Notes: a model not told the origin generated them from the sequence alone. 64,000 nt of DNA from an uncultured Planktomarina sp. (GCA_905182535.1 CAJJBZ010000002.1:1-64000), one strand, 5' to 3'. Positions 18,192 through 28,488 are shown, counted from the first letter of the stretch. Numbers and translations are program-made.

Positions 18192-18875
18192 ATGAAATAC
18201 GTAATTAATACCCAGCCGATAGTATGCCTTCCAGTAGATGGAACTGACGCAAAATTTCCAGTTCGACGCATTTATTGCATTGGCAGGAACTACGCGGCCC
18301 ATGCAATCGAGATGGGCCACGATCCAGATCGTGAAGAACCATTTTTCTTTCAAAAAAATCCTAATAATTTGGAATTTTCGGGGAAGTTTCCCTACCCAGC
18401 AAAATCTAACGACGTACATCACGAGGCTGAGTTGCTTGTTGCCCTAAAGACAGGCGGTACAGATATTCCAGTAAATAAAGCGCTAGACCATGTTTTCGGC
18501 TACGGGTTGGCGCTAGACATGACACGCCGCGACTTGCAAAACATTCAGAAAAAAATGGGTCGTCCTTGGGAAGTGGGTAAGGCATTCGAAAAATCTGCTC
18601 CATGCGGCCCAGTCCACCCCGTGTCCGCAGTCGGCCACTTAGATCACGGCCATCTAGAATTAAAAGTGAACGGCGTGGTGCGTCAGGAAGCTGACCTAAA
18701 TCAGATGATCTGGAAGGTACCCGAGATGATCTCATACTTATCTGAGTACTACGAACTGGCGCCTGGCGACGTGATCTTGTCGGGTACACCGTCTGGCGTT
18801 GCTGCCGTGGAGAAAGGTGATGTCATGGTATTAACAATTGATGGGCTAGGAAGCCTCGAAGTAAAAGTTGTCTAG
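18192..18875 (+). CDS. Fumarylacetoacetate hydrolase (FAH) family protein, fumarylpyruvate-hydrolase-like
   Basis: 227 residues with the compact FAH fold and little N-terminal extension. IYCIGRNYAAHAIEMGHDP and EPFFFQKNPNNLEF match the acylpyruvate/fumarylpyruvate hydrolase branch. HHEAELLVAL gives the metal-binding H-x-E-x-E set, GYGLALDMTRRDLQN the second ligand region, and SGTPSGVAAVEKGD the C-terminal core. Such enzymes hydrolyse a C-C bond of an acylpyruvate using Mg2+ or Mn2+. Gentisate-pathway partners are not nearby, but a second FAH gene, an acyl-CoA ligase and a PanE-like reductase follow on the same strand, suggesting a small organic-acid pathway. The substrate cannot be deduced. 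Confidence 0.85.
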   Translation: MKYVINTQPIVCLPVDGTDAKFPVRRIYCIGRNYAAHAIEMGHDPDREEPFFFQKNPNNLEFSGKFPYPAKSNDVHHEAELLVALKTGGTDIPVNKALDHVFGYGLALDMTRRDLQNIQKKMGRPWEVGKAFEKSAPCGPVHPVSAVGHLDHGHLELKVNGVVRQEADLNQMIWKVPEMISYLSEYYELAPGDVILSGTPSGVAAVEKGDVMVLTIDGLGSLEVKVV

Positions 18876-19188
18876 AGCTTATAGCTTCCGTTTGTTAGGA
18901 GCGGTATACTTCCCCTAATATTTGTTTCTCAGCTCGTGACGCTTCGTAACCGCAGCGCTCAAGGTCCAGGCAACCGCTGAAGGCATGCTTAGCCACCAAG
19001 TAGCTATTGCGTTGTTTGGCAGCCGCTATTATTGGTGTCTGCCTATTTCTAAATTGGATTTGTCAGAACCAGACCATAGCTAAATACGCTAAATTTTTTA
19101 TTACTAGTTATATTTAACTTTGCTACACAGCTTTTAAACCAGATTTTATTAAGTACATCACTCAATCTAACGAATAGGGAAGCCTTTC
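18876..19188. other. Intergenic, possible decayed coding remnant
   Basis: No complete gene. On the minus strand about 50 codons ending near 18893 read as protein-like sequence without a start (ending EKQILGEVYRS), bounded upstream by a stop, so it may be a remnant. The promoter of the ligase gene should lie at the right end, but no clear boxes were found. Confidence 0.3.
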
Positions 19189-20719
19189 ATGCAAACCACT
19201 CTCAAGACACTTATTGCTAGTCATGCAGGCGAAAATCCAGCTATCGGCGCACCAGGGCGGAATTGGCTAAACTATGATGAATTGCGGGCTCTGTCAGCTG
19301 AGGTTGGAAAAAGTTTGAATGCTATGGGTATTGATGCCTCCGACCGGGTCGCTATTGTACTCCCAAATGGTCCTGAAATGGCGACAGCTTTTGTGAGCAT
19401 TGCGCAAGCAGCGACTACAGCGCCGCTCAACCCAGGCTACAGACAAGAAGAATATGCTTTTTATTTGGAAGACCTGAAAGCCAAAGCGCTTTTGGTGGCC
19501 GACGGCTATGATGGCCCAGCGTACTCTGCCGCCAGATCACTGGGAATGGACGTTATCCGACTTTGTGTGCCAGCAGACGCGCCGGCGGGCTACTTCACTT
19601 TATCATCCGAAATTGCGGCCACACCAGCCACCAAAGAACCGACCGCCGATGACATAGCACTGATATTGCACACGTCAGGTACTACGTCGCGGCCCAAAAT
19701 CGTACCCCTATTACAATCCAACGTGGCCGCATCGGCGCTACACATACAGACTTCTTTAAAATTATCACCGGCCGATCGTTGCATGAATGTCATGCCACTT
19801 TTCCATATTCATGGGCTCATAGCCGCTGTGACTGCATCGGTGGCATCTGGAGCTTCAATATGGTGCGCACCAGGTTTTGACGCGCTGAAAATTCTTTGGG
19901 TGGATGCGCGAAGCTCATCCCACTTGGTACACTGCAGTGCCAACAATGCACCAAGCAATTCTAACGCGCGCAGCACGTAATTCAGACGTTATTGATACCG
20001 TTCCCCTGCGGTTCTTGCGGTCATCTTCAGCGTCCTTGCCTGCGCAAGTAATGGTCACGTTAAACCAAACCTTCAGAGCCCCCGTCGTTGAGGCCTATGG
20101 CATGACCGAGGCCGCACACCAGATGGCGTGTAATCCGTTGACGTCTGGCACCCAAAAACCTGGTGCCGTTGGTGTCCCTGCAGGGCCAAAAATGCGGATA
20201 GCCCATGAGGCCGAGGACCATCTTATTGATGGCACAGGCGAGGTTGTCATCTCCGGGCCCAACGTCACACCAGGGTATGAGAACAATCCAGAGGCAAATG
20301 CAAAGAACTTCTTTGAGTTTGACAGCGTAAGGTGGTTCCGTACTGGTGATCAGGGTGCCTTTGATGCTGACGGCTACCTGCATCTAACCGGGCGACTGAA
20401 AGAAATTATCAACCGCGGTGGCGAAAAAATAAGCCCCCTCGAAGTCGACGGCGTCTTGCTGGATCACCCGGACATCGCGCAAGTAGTAACTTTTGCAACA
20501 CCCCACGCTAAACTAGGCGAAGAGGTTGCAGCAGCCGTAGTTTTGACTGATGGGTCGAGCACCACCGAAAAAGACATTCGCGCCTTTGCTACTGAGCGGA
20601 TGGCCGACTTTAAAGTACCGCGAAAAATCATTATTTTGGATGAAATCCCTAAAGGTGCCACTGGCAAAATGCAGCGGATTGGTCTGGCTGAAAAGCTGGG
20701 CTTAGTGGAAAAGGCCTGA
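19189..20719 (+). CDS. AMP-dependent acyl-CoA synthetase, oxalate-CoA ligase-like, one frameshift
   Basis: ATP-dependent acid:CoA ligase of ~510 residues once a single indel is allowed for. The AMP-binding signature is LILHTSGTTSRPKIVPL, followed by NVMPLFHIHGLIAAVTAS, VEAYGMTEAAHQMACNP, the hinge TGDQGAFDADGYLHLTGR, LKEIINRGGEKISPLEV and the C-terminal catalytic lysine region PKGATGKMQRIGL. PLNPGYRQEEYAFYLEDLKA and the TWYTAVPTMHQAIL segment fit the AAE3/Pcs60-type (oxalyl-CoA synthetase) branch. One extra A in the run at 19888-19891 breaks the frame; without it, LKFFGWMREAHPTWYTAV reads through. It lies six bases before the PanE-like gene, probably in the same operon. Confidence 0.85.
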
Positions 20720-20724
20720 ACAAT

Positions 20725-21700
20725 ATGAAAATTTGTATTTTTGGGGCTGGGGCCATCGGCGGCTATATGGGTGCCAAACTGGCACAGGCGGGCGCCGAGG
20801 TCAGTCTTGTGGCCCGCGGGCCACATTTGGCTGCTATTAAAGATAAGGGTCTCACCTTGGCTGAAGCCGACCGAGATCCTGTCACTGTGAAAATTAATGC
20901 TAGCGAAAACCCCGCCGACCTCGGACCCCAAGACTATGTAATAGTCACACTCAAGGCACATTCAGTCCCCGCAGTAGTGCCTAAGATGCAACCACTTATT
21001 GGGGAGAAATACAACGATTGTGAGTGGCGTAAACGGTGTGCCGTGGTGGTATTTTCATAAAATTGGGACAGACCTCGAGGGCACTCGCTTGGAGAGCGTA
21101 GATCCAGATAACACGCAGTGGGACGGCTTCGGGCCAGATCGAGTGCTTGGCTGTGTCGTCTATCCGGCAGCCGAAGTCTCCAAGCCAGGTACAATTAAAC
21201 ATATTGAGGGAAATCGCTTTTCGCTTGGCGAACCTGACGGCAGCAAATCCGAACGGGCGGTAGCCCTGTCACAGGCTCTCTCAGCTGCAGGCCTCAAGGC
21301 CCCAGTCCGGCCACGGCTGCGTGATGAAATTTGGGTAAAGCTCTGGGGCAACTTATCGTTCAACCCAATCTCAGCCCTTACGCAGGCGACATTAGATGTT
21401 TTGTGTACCGACAGTGGCACGCGGGCCGTGGCAAAAGGTATGATGCTTGAGGCGCAAGAAATCGCTGAGAAGCTTGGGGTAAAGTTTCCAATCGACGTTG
21501 AGCGACGTATTGATGGCGGGGCGGCTGTTGGCTCGCACCGCACCTCTATGCTGCAAGACCTAGACGCGGGACGACCCATGGAAATTGACGCACTTATTGG
21601 GTCGGTGCAAGAACTTGGGCACCTGACTAAAACGCCCACGCCCACTATTGATACGGTACTGGCACTTACCAGACTAAGGGCACGTACCGCAGGGTTATAA
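20725..21700 (+). CDS. 2-dehydropantoate 2-reductase (ApbA/PanE) family protein, one frameshift
   Basis: NADPH-dependent 2-oxoacid reductase of ~325 residues. The N-terminal dinucleotide fold starts MKICIFGAGAIGGYMGAKLA and the substrate domain contains LRDEIWVKLWGNLSFNPISA and RPMEIDALIGSVQEL, with the catalytic Lys and the GRPxE-type motif. An extra G in the run 21001-21004 shifts the frame; with three Gs the usual IVSGVNGVPWWYFHKIG follows smoothly. In pantothenate synthesis the family reduces ketopantoate, but many alphaproteobacteria carry several paralogues inside catabolic clusters, and this copy sits beside a CoA ligase and FAH hydrolases. I therefore leave panE as possible but unassigned. 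Confidence 0.82.
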
Positions 21701-21789
21701 ACCGTTTGACTAAAGGCGCATTAAAATAGCGAACGCGTCATATTAAATAGCCAGACGATTAATTTCACAACACATAAGGGAGCTATGAA

Positions 21790-22563
21790 ATGAAGTGGGG
21801 CAGAGGTCACATAGCAGATGGTTCAGAAATCATCGGGGTAATAGACAATCACGAGTTTCATCCGCGTGTAGGGCTCGGATCAGAGATCTCTGCGGGCGCA
21901 TCTGTGCCCATATCTGAGGTAACCCTGCTCGCTCCGATACGGCCAGGAAAATTCATTGGGCTCTGGAACAATTACAAAGCTGCCGCTGAAAAGGGTGGCA
22001 TGGAACACCCTACTCACCCATTATATTTCTTTAAGTCGGACAGCTCACTATCTGGCCAAAACGCTGATGTTGAATTGCCAATTTCGGCCGGTCGTGTGAT
22101 TTTCGAGGGGGAGCTTGGTATCGTGATTGGCAAAACCTGCAAGGAGGTTACGGCCGAGAAGGCCGAGGAGGCTATCTTTGGCTATACCTGCGTCAACGAC
22201 ATTACTTCACTCGACGTACTGCATGCAGACCCCTCTTTTCCACAATGGACCCGCGCCAAGAGCTTTGATGGCTTTGGTGTAGTCGGCCCCGTCATCGAAA
22301 CCACATTGAATTGGCAGGAGTTGACAGTAAAAACGTTAGTGAACGGGAGGGAGCGCCAGTCATATCTCACGTCAGACATGATCCTGTCACCAGCTGAAAT
22401 TATAAGCTGCTTGTCACAAGATATGACGCTTAACCCTGGTGATTTGATCGCGTGCGGTACCTCCTTGGGGGCCCGTCCAATAAAGCCCGGCATGGCTGTT
22501 GAAGTGGTAATTGAGGGAATTGGTAGCGTCTCTGTGACGATGAAGGCACCCGCTGCAAACTAA
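21790..22563 (+). CDS. Fumarylacetoacetate hydrolase family protein (2-keto-4-pentenoate hydratase/HpcE-like)
   Basis: 257 residues of the longer FAH type, with an N-terminal segment (about 1-55) before the catalytic core. PIRPGKFIGLWNNYKAAAEK is a variant of the usual GRNYxxHAxE element. The metal site appears in IFEGELGIVIGK (E-x-E), and FGYTCVNDITSLDVL and FDGFGVVGPVIETT follow. ACGTSLGARPIKPGMAVEV is the C-terminal core. Expected activity is hydrolysis, hydration or decarboxylation of a 2-oxo-acid with a divalent metal. Second FAH paralogue of the 18-22.6 kb cluster; the two share only the core motifs, so they are not a recent duplication. Confidence 0.85.
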   Translation: MKWGRGHIADGSEIIGVIDNHEFHPRVGLGSEISAGASVPISEVTLLAPIRPGKFIGLWNNYKAAAEKGGMEHPTHPLYFFKSDSSLSGQNADVELPISAGRVIFEGELGIVIGKTCKEVTAEKAEEAIFGYTCVNDITSLDVLHADPSFPQWTRAKSFDGFGVVGPVIETTLNWQELTVKTLVNGRERQSYLTSDMILSPAEIISCLSQDMTLNPGDLIACGTSLGARPIKPGMAVEVVIEGIGSVSVTMKAPAAN

Positions 22564-22616
22564 TGATTAATAGTCTAAGGCAAACAGCTTTCAGGTCTTC
22601 TCGTTAGCAATCACAA

Positions 22617-23822
22617 TCAAGCCGCGGCAATTTCTTTTTTGGGATCATAGAACGGGCGGCCAACAATGCTGGCACGGATTAAGCCAGAACTGGCCAAGAC
22701 GTCGACACTTGTCCCAATGTCAGCGTGCTCCGCAGAAACCATAGCCAGCGCAATATTTTGTTCGAGACGCGGCGAATACACTGCAGAAGTGACGTTGCCT
22801 ACTGCGACCCCGTCTTTCTGAATGGTCCAGAATGTGGTATTCGGCCCTTTCAGTGGAACGCCTTCAATGATGAGGCCAACTTGCTTGCGGGTGACACCTT
22901 CCTCTTGAATGCGGATCAACGCAGCCTTACCGATAAAATTAGCGTCCATGTCTAGGTTCATAAGCCGGTCGAGCCCAAGTTCGAAGGGATTGGTACTGAT
23001 GTCGGCGTCGGCGTGATACGAAAGCATCCCCCCCTCAATTCGTCGGATAGACGATGTGTGGCCAGGCTTCAGACCAAGTGGCGCCCCCGCTGCCATAATC
23101 TTTTCCCACAATTCATACCCCTGTGCACTGTTCCTCAGATAGATTTCATATCCCAACTCGCTTGACCAGCCAGTACGCGAAACGACTAGGGGGATACCGT
23201 CAAGTTCTACTTCACGTAGCCAGTAGTAGCGCAGGTCCATGATGCTATCACCGAACAAGGCCTGCATAATTTTTCCAGATTTTGGACCCTGCAATTGCAG
23301 TGGCGATACGTCTGGCTCCACAATAGTGATATCTAGGCCAGAATTAATGGCAACACCCTGTGCCCAAAGCAAGATATCACTATCAGCTAGTGATAGCCAA
23401 AAGTGATTTTCGGCTAGCCGCAGCAAGATTGGATCGTTTAATATTCCGCCATCAACATTTGTGATTAAAATGTATTTACACTGCCCGACAGCCATATTCG
23501 ATAGATCGCGTGGGGTAAGTATCTGGATGAATTTAGCGGCATCCGGGCCAGTTATTTCCACCTGACGTTCAACTGCGACATCGCAAAGGATGGCGTCGTT
23601 CACCAAATTCCAGAAATTCTGCTCTGGATCTCCAAAGTCACGTGGGATGTACATATGATTATAAACCGAAAACGACTGTGCCCCCCACTGAACTGTTGCA
23701 TCAAAATAAGGTGATTTACGGATTTGTGTTCCAAACCCAAAGTCGTCTGACTGCATGACGTGTACCTTGTCTATATTAATTGGCCCAGTGCTAGGGAGTA
23801 AACCAACTACAGTCTGCTCCAT
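22617..23822 (-). CDS. DmdA-like / GcvT-family (aminomethyltransferase fold) protein
   Basis: 401 residues with the tetrahydrofolate-binding GcvT/DmdA fold. DVAVERQVEITGPDAAKF, ILTPRDLSNMAVGQCKY, HFWLSLADSDILLWAQG and VEPDVSPLQLQGPKSGK are close to DMSP demethylase (DmdA) in wording and spacing. However SRTGWSSELGYEIYLRNS and SSIRRIEGGMLSYHADADIS fit a related alphaproteobacterial branch better than the SAR11/Roseobacter DmdA consensus, where RSGYSxQGG and PNLIERxExG are expected. It may demethylate a methylated sulphonium or amine compound onto tetrahydrofolate. The ATG at 23822 follows an in-frame TTG at 23825. The gene is convergent with the FAH gene, with a 50-base gap. Confidence 0.72.
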   Translation of the reverse strand: MEQTVVGLLPSTGPINIDKVHVMQSDDFGFGTQIRKSPYFDATVQWGAQSFSVYNHMYIPRDFGDPEQNFWNLVNDAILCDVAVERQVEITGPDAAKFIQILTPRDLSNMAVGQCKYILITNVDGGILNDPILLRLAENHFWLSLADSDILLWAQGVAINSGLDITIVEPDVSPLQLQGPKSGKIMQALFGDSIMDLRYYWLREVELDGIPLVVSRTGWSSELGYEIYLRNSAQGYELWEKIMAAGAPLGLKPGHTSSIRRIEGGMLSYHADADISTNPFELGLDRLMNLDMDANFIGKAALIRIQEEGVTRKQVGLIIEGVPLKGPNTTFWTIQKDGVAVGNVTSAVYSPRLEQNIALAMVSAEHADIGTSVDVLASSGLIRASIVGRPFYDPKKEIAAA

Positions 23823-23832
23823 CAAAACAATA

Positions 23833-24120
23833 TTAGACTGTAGGGCTTATAGAAGTAATCAAGTTTACGACAATTTCTAATTCAATGCCGTCGCTGGCGC
23901 GTGTGGATGGAATTTTAGAAGCCATGAGGCCTTCCCGGCCACTTGACAGCAACCCTAAGCGCCCGAGAAGCCCCTGCCAGAAAGTTGCTTCAGTGTGAGG
24001 TATCATTGGACCCAGGTAGTTTGTTCGGCTAGATTCTGGCGTACCCGCAACGGCTTCATCACCGACACCAAACGCGTTTGCTGCGATGCAGTACACCCCT
24101 AAATCCCGTTCATTAACGTC
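23833..24120 (-). pseudogene. Possible minus-strand gene remnant
   Basis: An open stretch of about 95 codons reads as ordinary protein (FGVGDEAVAGTPESSRTNYL, PHTEATFWQGLLGRLG, SKIPSTRASDGIELE) but has no good start; a GTG at 24096 is the only candidate and an in-frame TAA interrupts it upstream. Beyond that stop the same frame continues protein-like for about 25 codons (KLTLAPERKAIPLSDIR). It lies directly upstream of the DmdA-like gene in the same orientation. I do not recognise the family. It could be the 3' end of a broken gene or a small gene hit by sequence error. Confidence 0.3.
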
Positions 24121-24514
24121 GACAGAAAACCTAAATTAGCGAATATCAGATAGAGGAATTGCCTTCCTTTCTGGCGCCAGCGTCAGCTTGACGTGTCTTG
24201 CAGTGGCGGCACCAGATCATTAATTTTGCAGCCACAAATCAACGAAATCAAAGTGGCTTCTTAGTATAGTTTGAACTTTTCAAACACAATATTGCAAGCA
24301 CAACCCTGACGGCACCCAATAGGTGCTACAAAACAGGACCGCCTTGAATAATTTGCCCCGGCCTGGGCCTTTCCACGGACCTGTGTATCAGATAGCAGCA
24401 ACACTCTGGGTAAGTCTGACATACCACAGACTAGTATCACAAAGATGTCTTCAGGTTCTAATAACAAATCCGATAAGAGAATTTATTGCGTGGTTGGAAT
24501 TAAAGGAAAATAAA
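24121..24514. other. Intergenic upstream of maeB
   Basis: About 390 bases between the remnant and the malic enzyme start. Minus-strand protein-like snippets continue to about 24330 ([18 protein letters not shown]), suggesting that the decayed or error-laden gene extends into this region. The maeB ribosome site (AAAGGA, nine bases before ATG 24515) lies at its right end. No clear promoter boxes. Confidence 0.35.
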
Positions 24515-26795
24515 ATGGCGCTCGACAAAACCAAGACTGCGACAGAGCGTCAAGCCGCTTTAGATTACCACGAGTTTCCCCGTCCCGGGAAACTTGAAAT
24601 TCGACCAACAAAGCCAATGGCAACGGGGCGCGATTTAGCCCTCGCCTATTCCCCAGGTGTGGCAGATGCTTGCGTCGAAATTGCAGCTAACCCTATGGAA
24701 GTTTATAGATATACAAACAAGGGGAATTTAGTCGCTGTAATTACAAACGGAACAGCAGTTTTAGGGTTGGGCAATATCGGGGCACTGGCCGCAAAGCCAG
24801 TGATGGAGGGCAAGGCGGTTTTGTTCAAAAAATTTGCCAATATCGATTGCTTTGACATCGAACTGGATGAAACAGATCCAGAAGCACTGGCTGATTTAGT
24901 TTGCAAGCTTGAGCCTACATTTGGAGCCGTTAACCTTGAAGATATCAAGGCCCCAGATTGTTTTATTGTTGAACGAATTTGCCGTGAGAGAATGAACATT
25001 CCGGTGTTCCACGACGACCAACACGGCACGGCAATTGTTGTAGCAGCAGCTGCCACTAACGCGTTGCAAATTGCGGATAAAAAGCCAACGGATATTCGTA
25101 TTGTTGGCTTGGGTGCCGGCGCCGCAGGCATTGCTTGCCACACAATGTTACACAAAATGGGTGTGCCGATTAGTGCTCATTACACTTTTTGATAAAGGTG
25201 GCGTGTTACATCCGCAGCGCACGGATCTATGCCCAGAACAAATGCAATTTGCCACAGCTGATATCAGTACCACCCTTGAAGAAGCGCTCAAGGGAGCGGA
25301 CTTATTTTTAGGGCTATCCGGTCCTGGCCTATTGCCAGCTGAGCTAGTTGGAGCAATGGCACCTAACCCCATTATTTTTGCGCTCGCAAACCCTACTCCA
25401 GAAATTATGCCCGATGAGGCGCGTGCCGTGTCACCCGGCGCGATGATTGCAACGGGCAGATCAGATTTCCCCAATCAAGTTAATAATGTGCTGTGTTTTC
25501 CTTTTATCTTTCGTGGAGCACTGGACGTTGCAGCTAGCGATATCAATGACGAGATGAAACTTGCCTGCGTTGACGCCATCGCGTCGTTGGCACGAGCAAT
25601 AACCTCCGCAGAAGTTGGGCAGGCCTATCAGGGAGAGAAGCTTAACTTTGGTCCCGATTACCTGATACCAAAACCATTTGATCCAAGATTGTTACCTACA
25701 ATAGCCCTCGCAGTCGCGAGGGCTGCCATAGCTTCAGGTGTGGCGCAGAAAGAAATCGATCTAGACGCCTACAAGCGCACTCTTGAGGCTCAGGTATTTA
25801 GGTCGTCACTGATCATGCGAGATGCATTCGCCGCTGCACGTAAGGCCAAGCGGAAAATAGTTTTTGCTGAGGGCGAAGACGAGCGCGTAATCCGTGCGGC
25901 CCAAGCAATGGTCGAAGATACTGTGGATACGCCCATCTTAATTGGGCGCCCCGAAATTATTGAGGCGCGGATTGAACGCGCTGGCCTAAGTATTGTACCT
26001 GGCCAAGATTTTGAAATTGTAAACCCCGAGAACGACGTCCGCTACCGCGACTATTGGCAGACCTATCAGAAGCAAATGGCACGCAGCGGTGTCACACCTG
26101 ATCTAGCCAAGGCAGTGTTGCGAACTAATACTACAGCCATCGCTGCTGTAATGGTTGCACGAGGCGATGCCGATAGCTTGATATGCGGAACCTTTGGCCA
26201 ATATTTGTGGCACCTTAATTACGTCAAGCAGATGCTCGCTAGTGAGAATTTTCATCCTGTCGCAGCGCTGTCTTTGATGATCTTGGACGATGGGCCCCTA
26301 TTTGTAGCAGACACGCATATCAATACGGAGCAGACTGCTCAGACGCTTGCTGAAACTACAATTGCGGCGGCCCGTCACGTTCGACGCTTCGGTATTGAGC
26401 CACAAATTGCTCTGTGTTCAGGTTCACAATTTGGAAACCGTGACTGCGCGTCGGGACGCGTGATGCGGGCGGCCCTTGAGATACTTGACGCACAAGATCA
26501 TAATTTCAGTTACGAAGGTGAAATGAACACCGATGCCGCTCTTGATCCTGAACTCAGGGCCCGCCTCTTCCCCGATAATAGATTATCTGGGAAGGCAAAT
26601 GTACTGATCTATGCTAATACTGACGCAGCAGGAGCAGCACGCAACCTACTTAAATCTGTGGCAGGTGGGCTTGAGGTAGGGCCCATTTTAATGGGAATGG
26701 GAAACCGTGCCCACATAGTTACCGCGGGTGTTACTGTCCGGGGCCTACTAAATATAGCTGCCCTAGCCGGGTCAGATGTCTCTAGTTACGGCTAA
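24515..26795 (+). CDS. maeB: NADP-dependent malic enzyme fused to a phosphotransacetylase-like domain, one frameshift
   Basis: Oxidative decarboxylation of malate to pyruvate and CO2 with NADP+, linking the TCA cycle to NADPH supply. ~760 residues, normal for the MaeB hybrid type. The malic domain carries [55 protein letters not shown] and the NADP fold [14 protein letters not shown], then [14 protein letters not shown] and [19 protein letters not shown]. From about residue 425 a phosphotransacetylase-like domain follows ([19 protein letters not shown] to [20 protein letters not shown]), usually regulatory and inactive. One indel at about 25170-25180 breaks the frame between KMGVPIS and [10 protein letters not shown]. 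The start is ATG 24515 with an AAAGGA site; it stands alone and ends before a hairpin at 26801. Confidence 0.92.
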
Positions 26796-26800
26796 GAACT

Positions 26801-26832
26801 AGTGCAGACAGGTCAACCCACCTGTCTGTACT
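26801..26832 (+). terminator. Hairpin after maeB
   Basis: Inverted repeat with 13-base arms (AGTGCAGACAGGT and ACCTGTCTGTACT, one mismatch) and a loop of about six bases, starting six bases after the maeB stop. It is followed by AATCCTGTTTAT, a poor T-tract. It probably ends or stabilises the maeB transcript. Confidence 0.6.
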
Positions 26833-27167
26833 AATCCTGTTTATCAAACTCCTATAAAATACAAAGTAGCTAGTATTTAAAAGTGAGGATTTGTGTCTCT
26901 GCTCAATATTGAAAGTTTCTCAGCTAGGCATAATTAGGCAATCTATTAAGCTTGGCGGTATGGGTCCGTGAGGTTCGTGACAGGAAGTAATTTCGAATTA
27001 AGTAATTCCAGTCACGGCTTTAGTCACAGCATTTTCGTTCAATTGGGCCCATGCATTTGAAACAAACTCAACTCTTTATATCATTTCCAATAATTCACTC
27101 TGATGTGCCAAGACGCCATAAATTGGGATCAATTGAAACCCCACAGGCAATAGGTTAATTAATCTAT
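26833..27167. other. Intergenic upstream of the amine oxidase
   Basis: About 335 AT-rich bases with no reading frame, repeat or RNA gene that I can support. The promoter of the amine-oxidase gene is expected here but not identified. Confidence 0.4.
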
Positions 27168-28424
27168 ATGTCGGAGAAAGTTATAATCATCGGAGCCGGC
27201 GCCGCAGGGATTGGTGCGGGGCTGGAACTGCAAGCGCTTGGCATTCCTTTTGTCATCATAGAAGCTAGTAACCGCATTGGCGGTCGCGCCTACACAGATA
27301 AAACGTCACTGCGAAGCCACTGGGACCAAGGCTGTGGGTGGTTCCACTGCGCGGATGTAAACCCTCTTGTCCATTGGGCAGACAGATTACGCTCAGTTTA
27401 CGACCGTAATGATCGCAGTAAAAATGCGTTATTCTGGGTTAAAAATCGGTGGCTAGACATGGCCGAAAGTGCTTCAGTCCATAGCAGCATCAATGACAGG
27501 TTTAATACTATTTATGCGGTTGCAAAAAAAGGCTTAGACGTTCCCATCTCCGATGTTCCAGCAAAAGCAGGTATTGGGGAAGCTATTGCCGAGGAGATGG
27601 TACGGCTGATGTGTAGCGATGACACTAAGTATGCCTCCGCTGTGGGTTATGGTGATTATAATGATACTGAAGTGAACTGGGCTGTAACTTCAGGTTATGG
27701 GGATTTAATTAATCGAATGGCGACCGGTTTGCCAATCCATACGAGAACAGAAGTTGTGTCTGTAGAGTATCATCGGGGCGGCGTGAGAGTGCAAACCAAT
27801 TCGGGACAGATCGATGGGCGCGCGGCCATTGTGACAGCTTCAACGAACGTGTTGAGATCAGGGAAAATTTCTTTCCCCTCAGGCCCAGTCCAGACGCTAC
27901 TGGATCTGGTAGAGGATGTGCCTTGTGGAACGTATGAGAAAGTGGCCTTAGCGCTCAAACACTATCCACTCGACCCCAAAGATAATGAAGCTTTATGGGT
28001 GCACCAGCACTCAAGGGAAAGTCCAATTTATTTTCAAATTATCCACGGTAATCAACCAATGATGATCGCGCATATCAGCGGCGATCAAGCCCGAGGTTTG
28101 ATCGCCGCTGGACCACAAGAAATGGCTGATTTTGCAATTCAGAAATTAAAAAATATTTTTGGGTCTCATGTTCAAGATTTGATCTGTGGCACTGCGGTTA
28201 CGGGGTGGCAAACTAACCCCCTAATACAGGGCGGTTACAGCTATGCCCGCACAGGTGCGGGACAGAACCGGCGCAAAATGATTACATTGGATACCGGTGT
28301 AATTACTTTTGCCGGTGAGGCATTTTCACTGCCGTGGTATGGCACTGCCCACGGTGCCTATGAAAGTGGAAAATGTGCAGCGTCGCGGTTACAGGTACTT
28401 TTAAATTTAAAACCCGCTAGTTGA
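27168..28424 (+). CDS. Flavin-containing amine oxidase family protein
   Basis: 418 residues. The N-terminal FAD-binding motif VIIIGAGAAGIGAGLELQAL is followed by IEASNRIGGRAYTD, the classical amine-oxidase GGR motif, and DQGCGWFHCADVNPLV. The C-terminus has ITFAGEAFSLPWYGTAHGAY, the flavin-contacting segment, and SYARTGAGQNRRKM. The family oxidises primary or polyamines with O2 or other acceptors. The substrate is not predictable; related alphaproteobacterial proteins are annotated as monoamine oxidase, or as desaturase-like flavoproteins. The frame is intact and the gene appears to be a single transcription unit, convergent with the large minus-strand catabolic operon. Confidence 0.82.
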   Translation: MSEKVIIIGAGAAGIGAGLELQALGIPFVIIEASNRIGGRAYTDKTSLRSHWDQGCGWFHCADVNPLVHWADRLRSVYDRNDRSKNALFWVKNRWLDMAESASVHSSINDRFNTIYAVAKKGLDVPISDVPAKAGIGEAIAEEMVRLMCSDDTKYASAVGYGDYNDTEVNWAVTSGYGDLINRMATGLPIHTRTEVVSVEYHRGGVRVQTNSGQIDGRAAIVTASTNVLRSGKISFPSGPVQTLLDLVEDVPCGTYEKVALALKHYPLDPKDNEALWVHQHSRESPIYFQIIHGNQPMMIAHISGDQARGLIAAGPQEMADFAIQKLKNIFGSHVQDLICGTAVTGWQTNPLIQGGYSYARTGAGQNRRKMITLDTGVITFAGEAFSLPWYGTAHGAYESGKCAASRLQVLLNLKPAS

Positions 28425-28488
28425 GGGTGAGACACCAATTCCTGAGGATACCTAAATTCAATTACGCTGCGTGTGAATGTGACAGAAC

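Noticed and set aside
18406-18789. Minus-strand 127-aa reading frame
   Set aside because: Antisense shadow of the FAH-family gene at 18192.
21160-21645. Minus-strand 161-aa Ser/Pro-rich reading frame
   Set aside because: Antisense to the PanE-like gene; low-complexity composition typical of a shadow.
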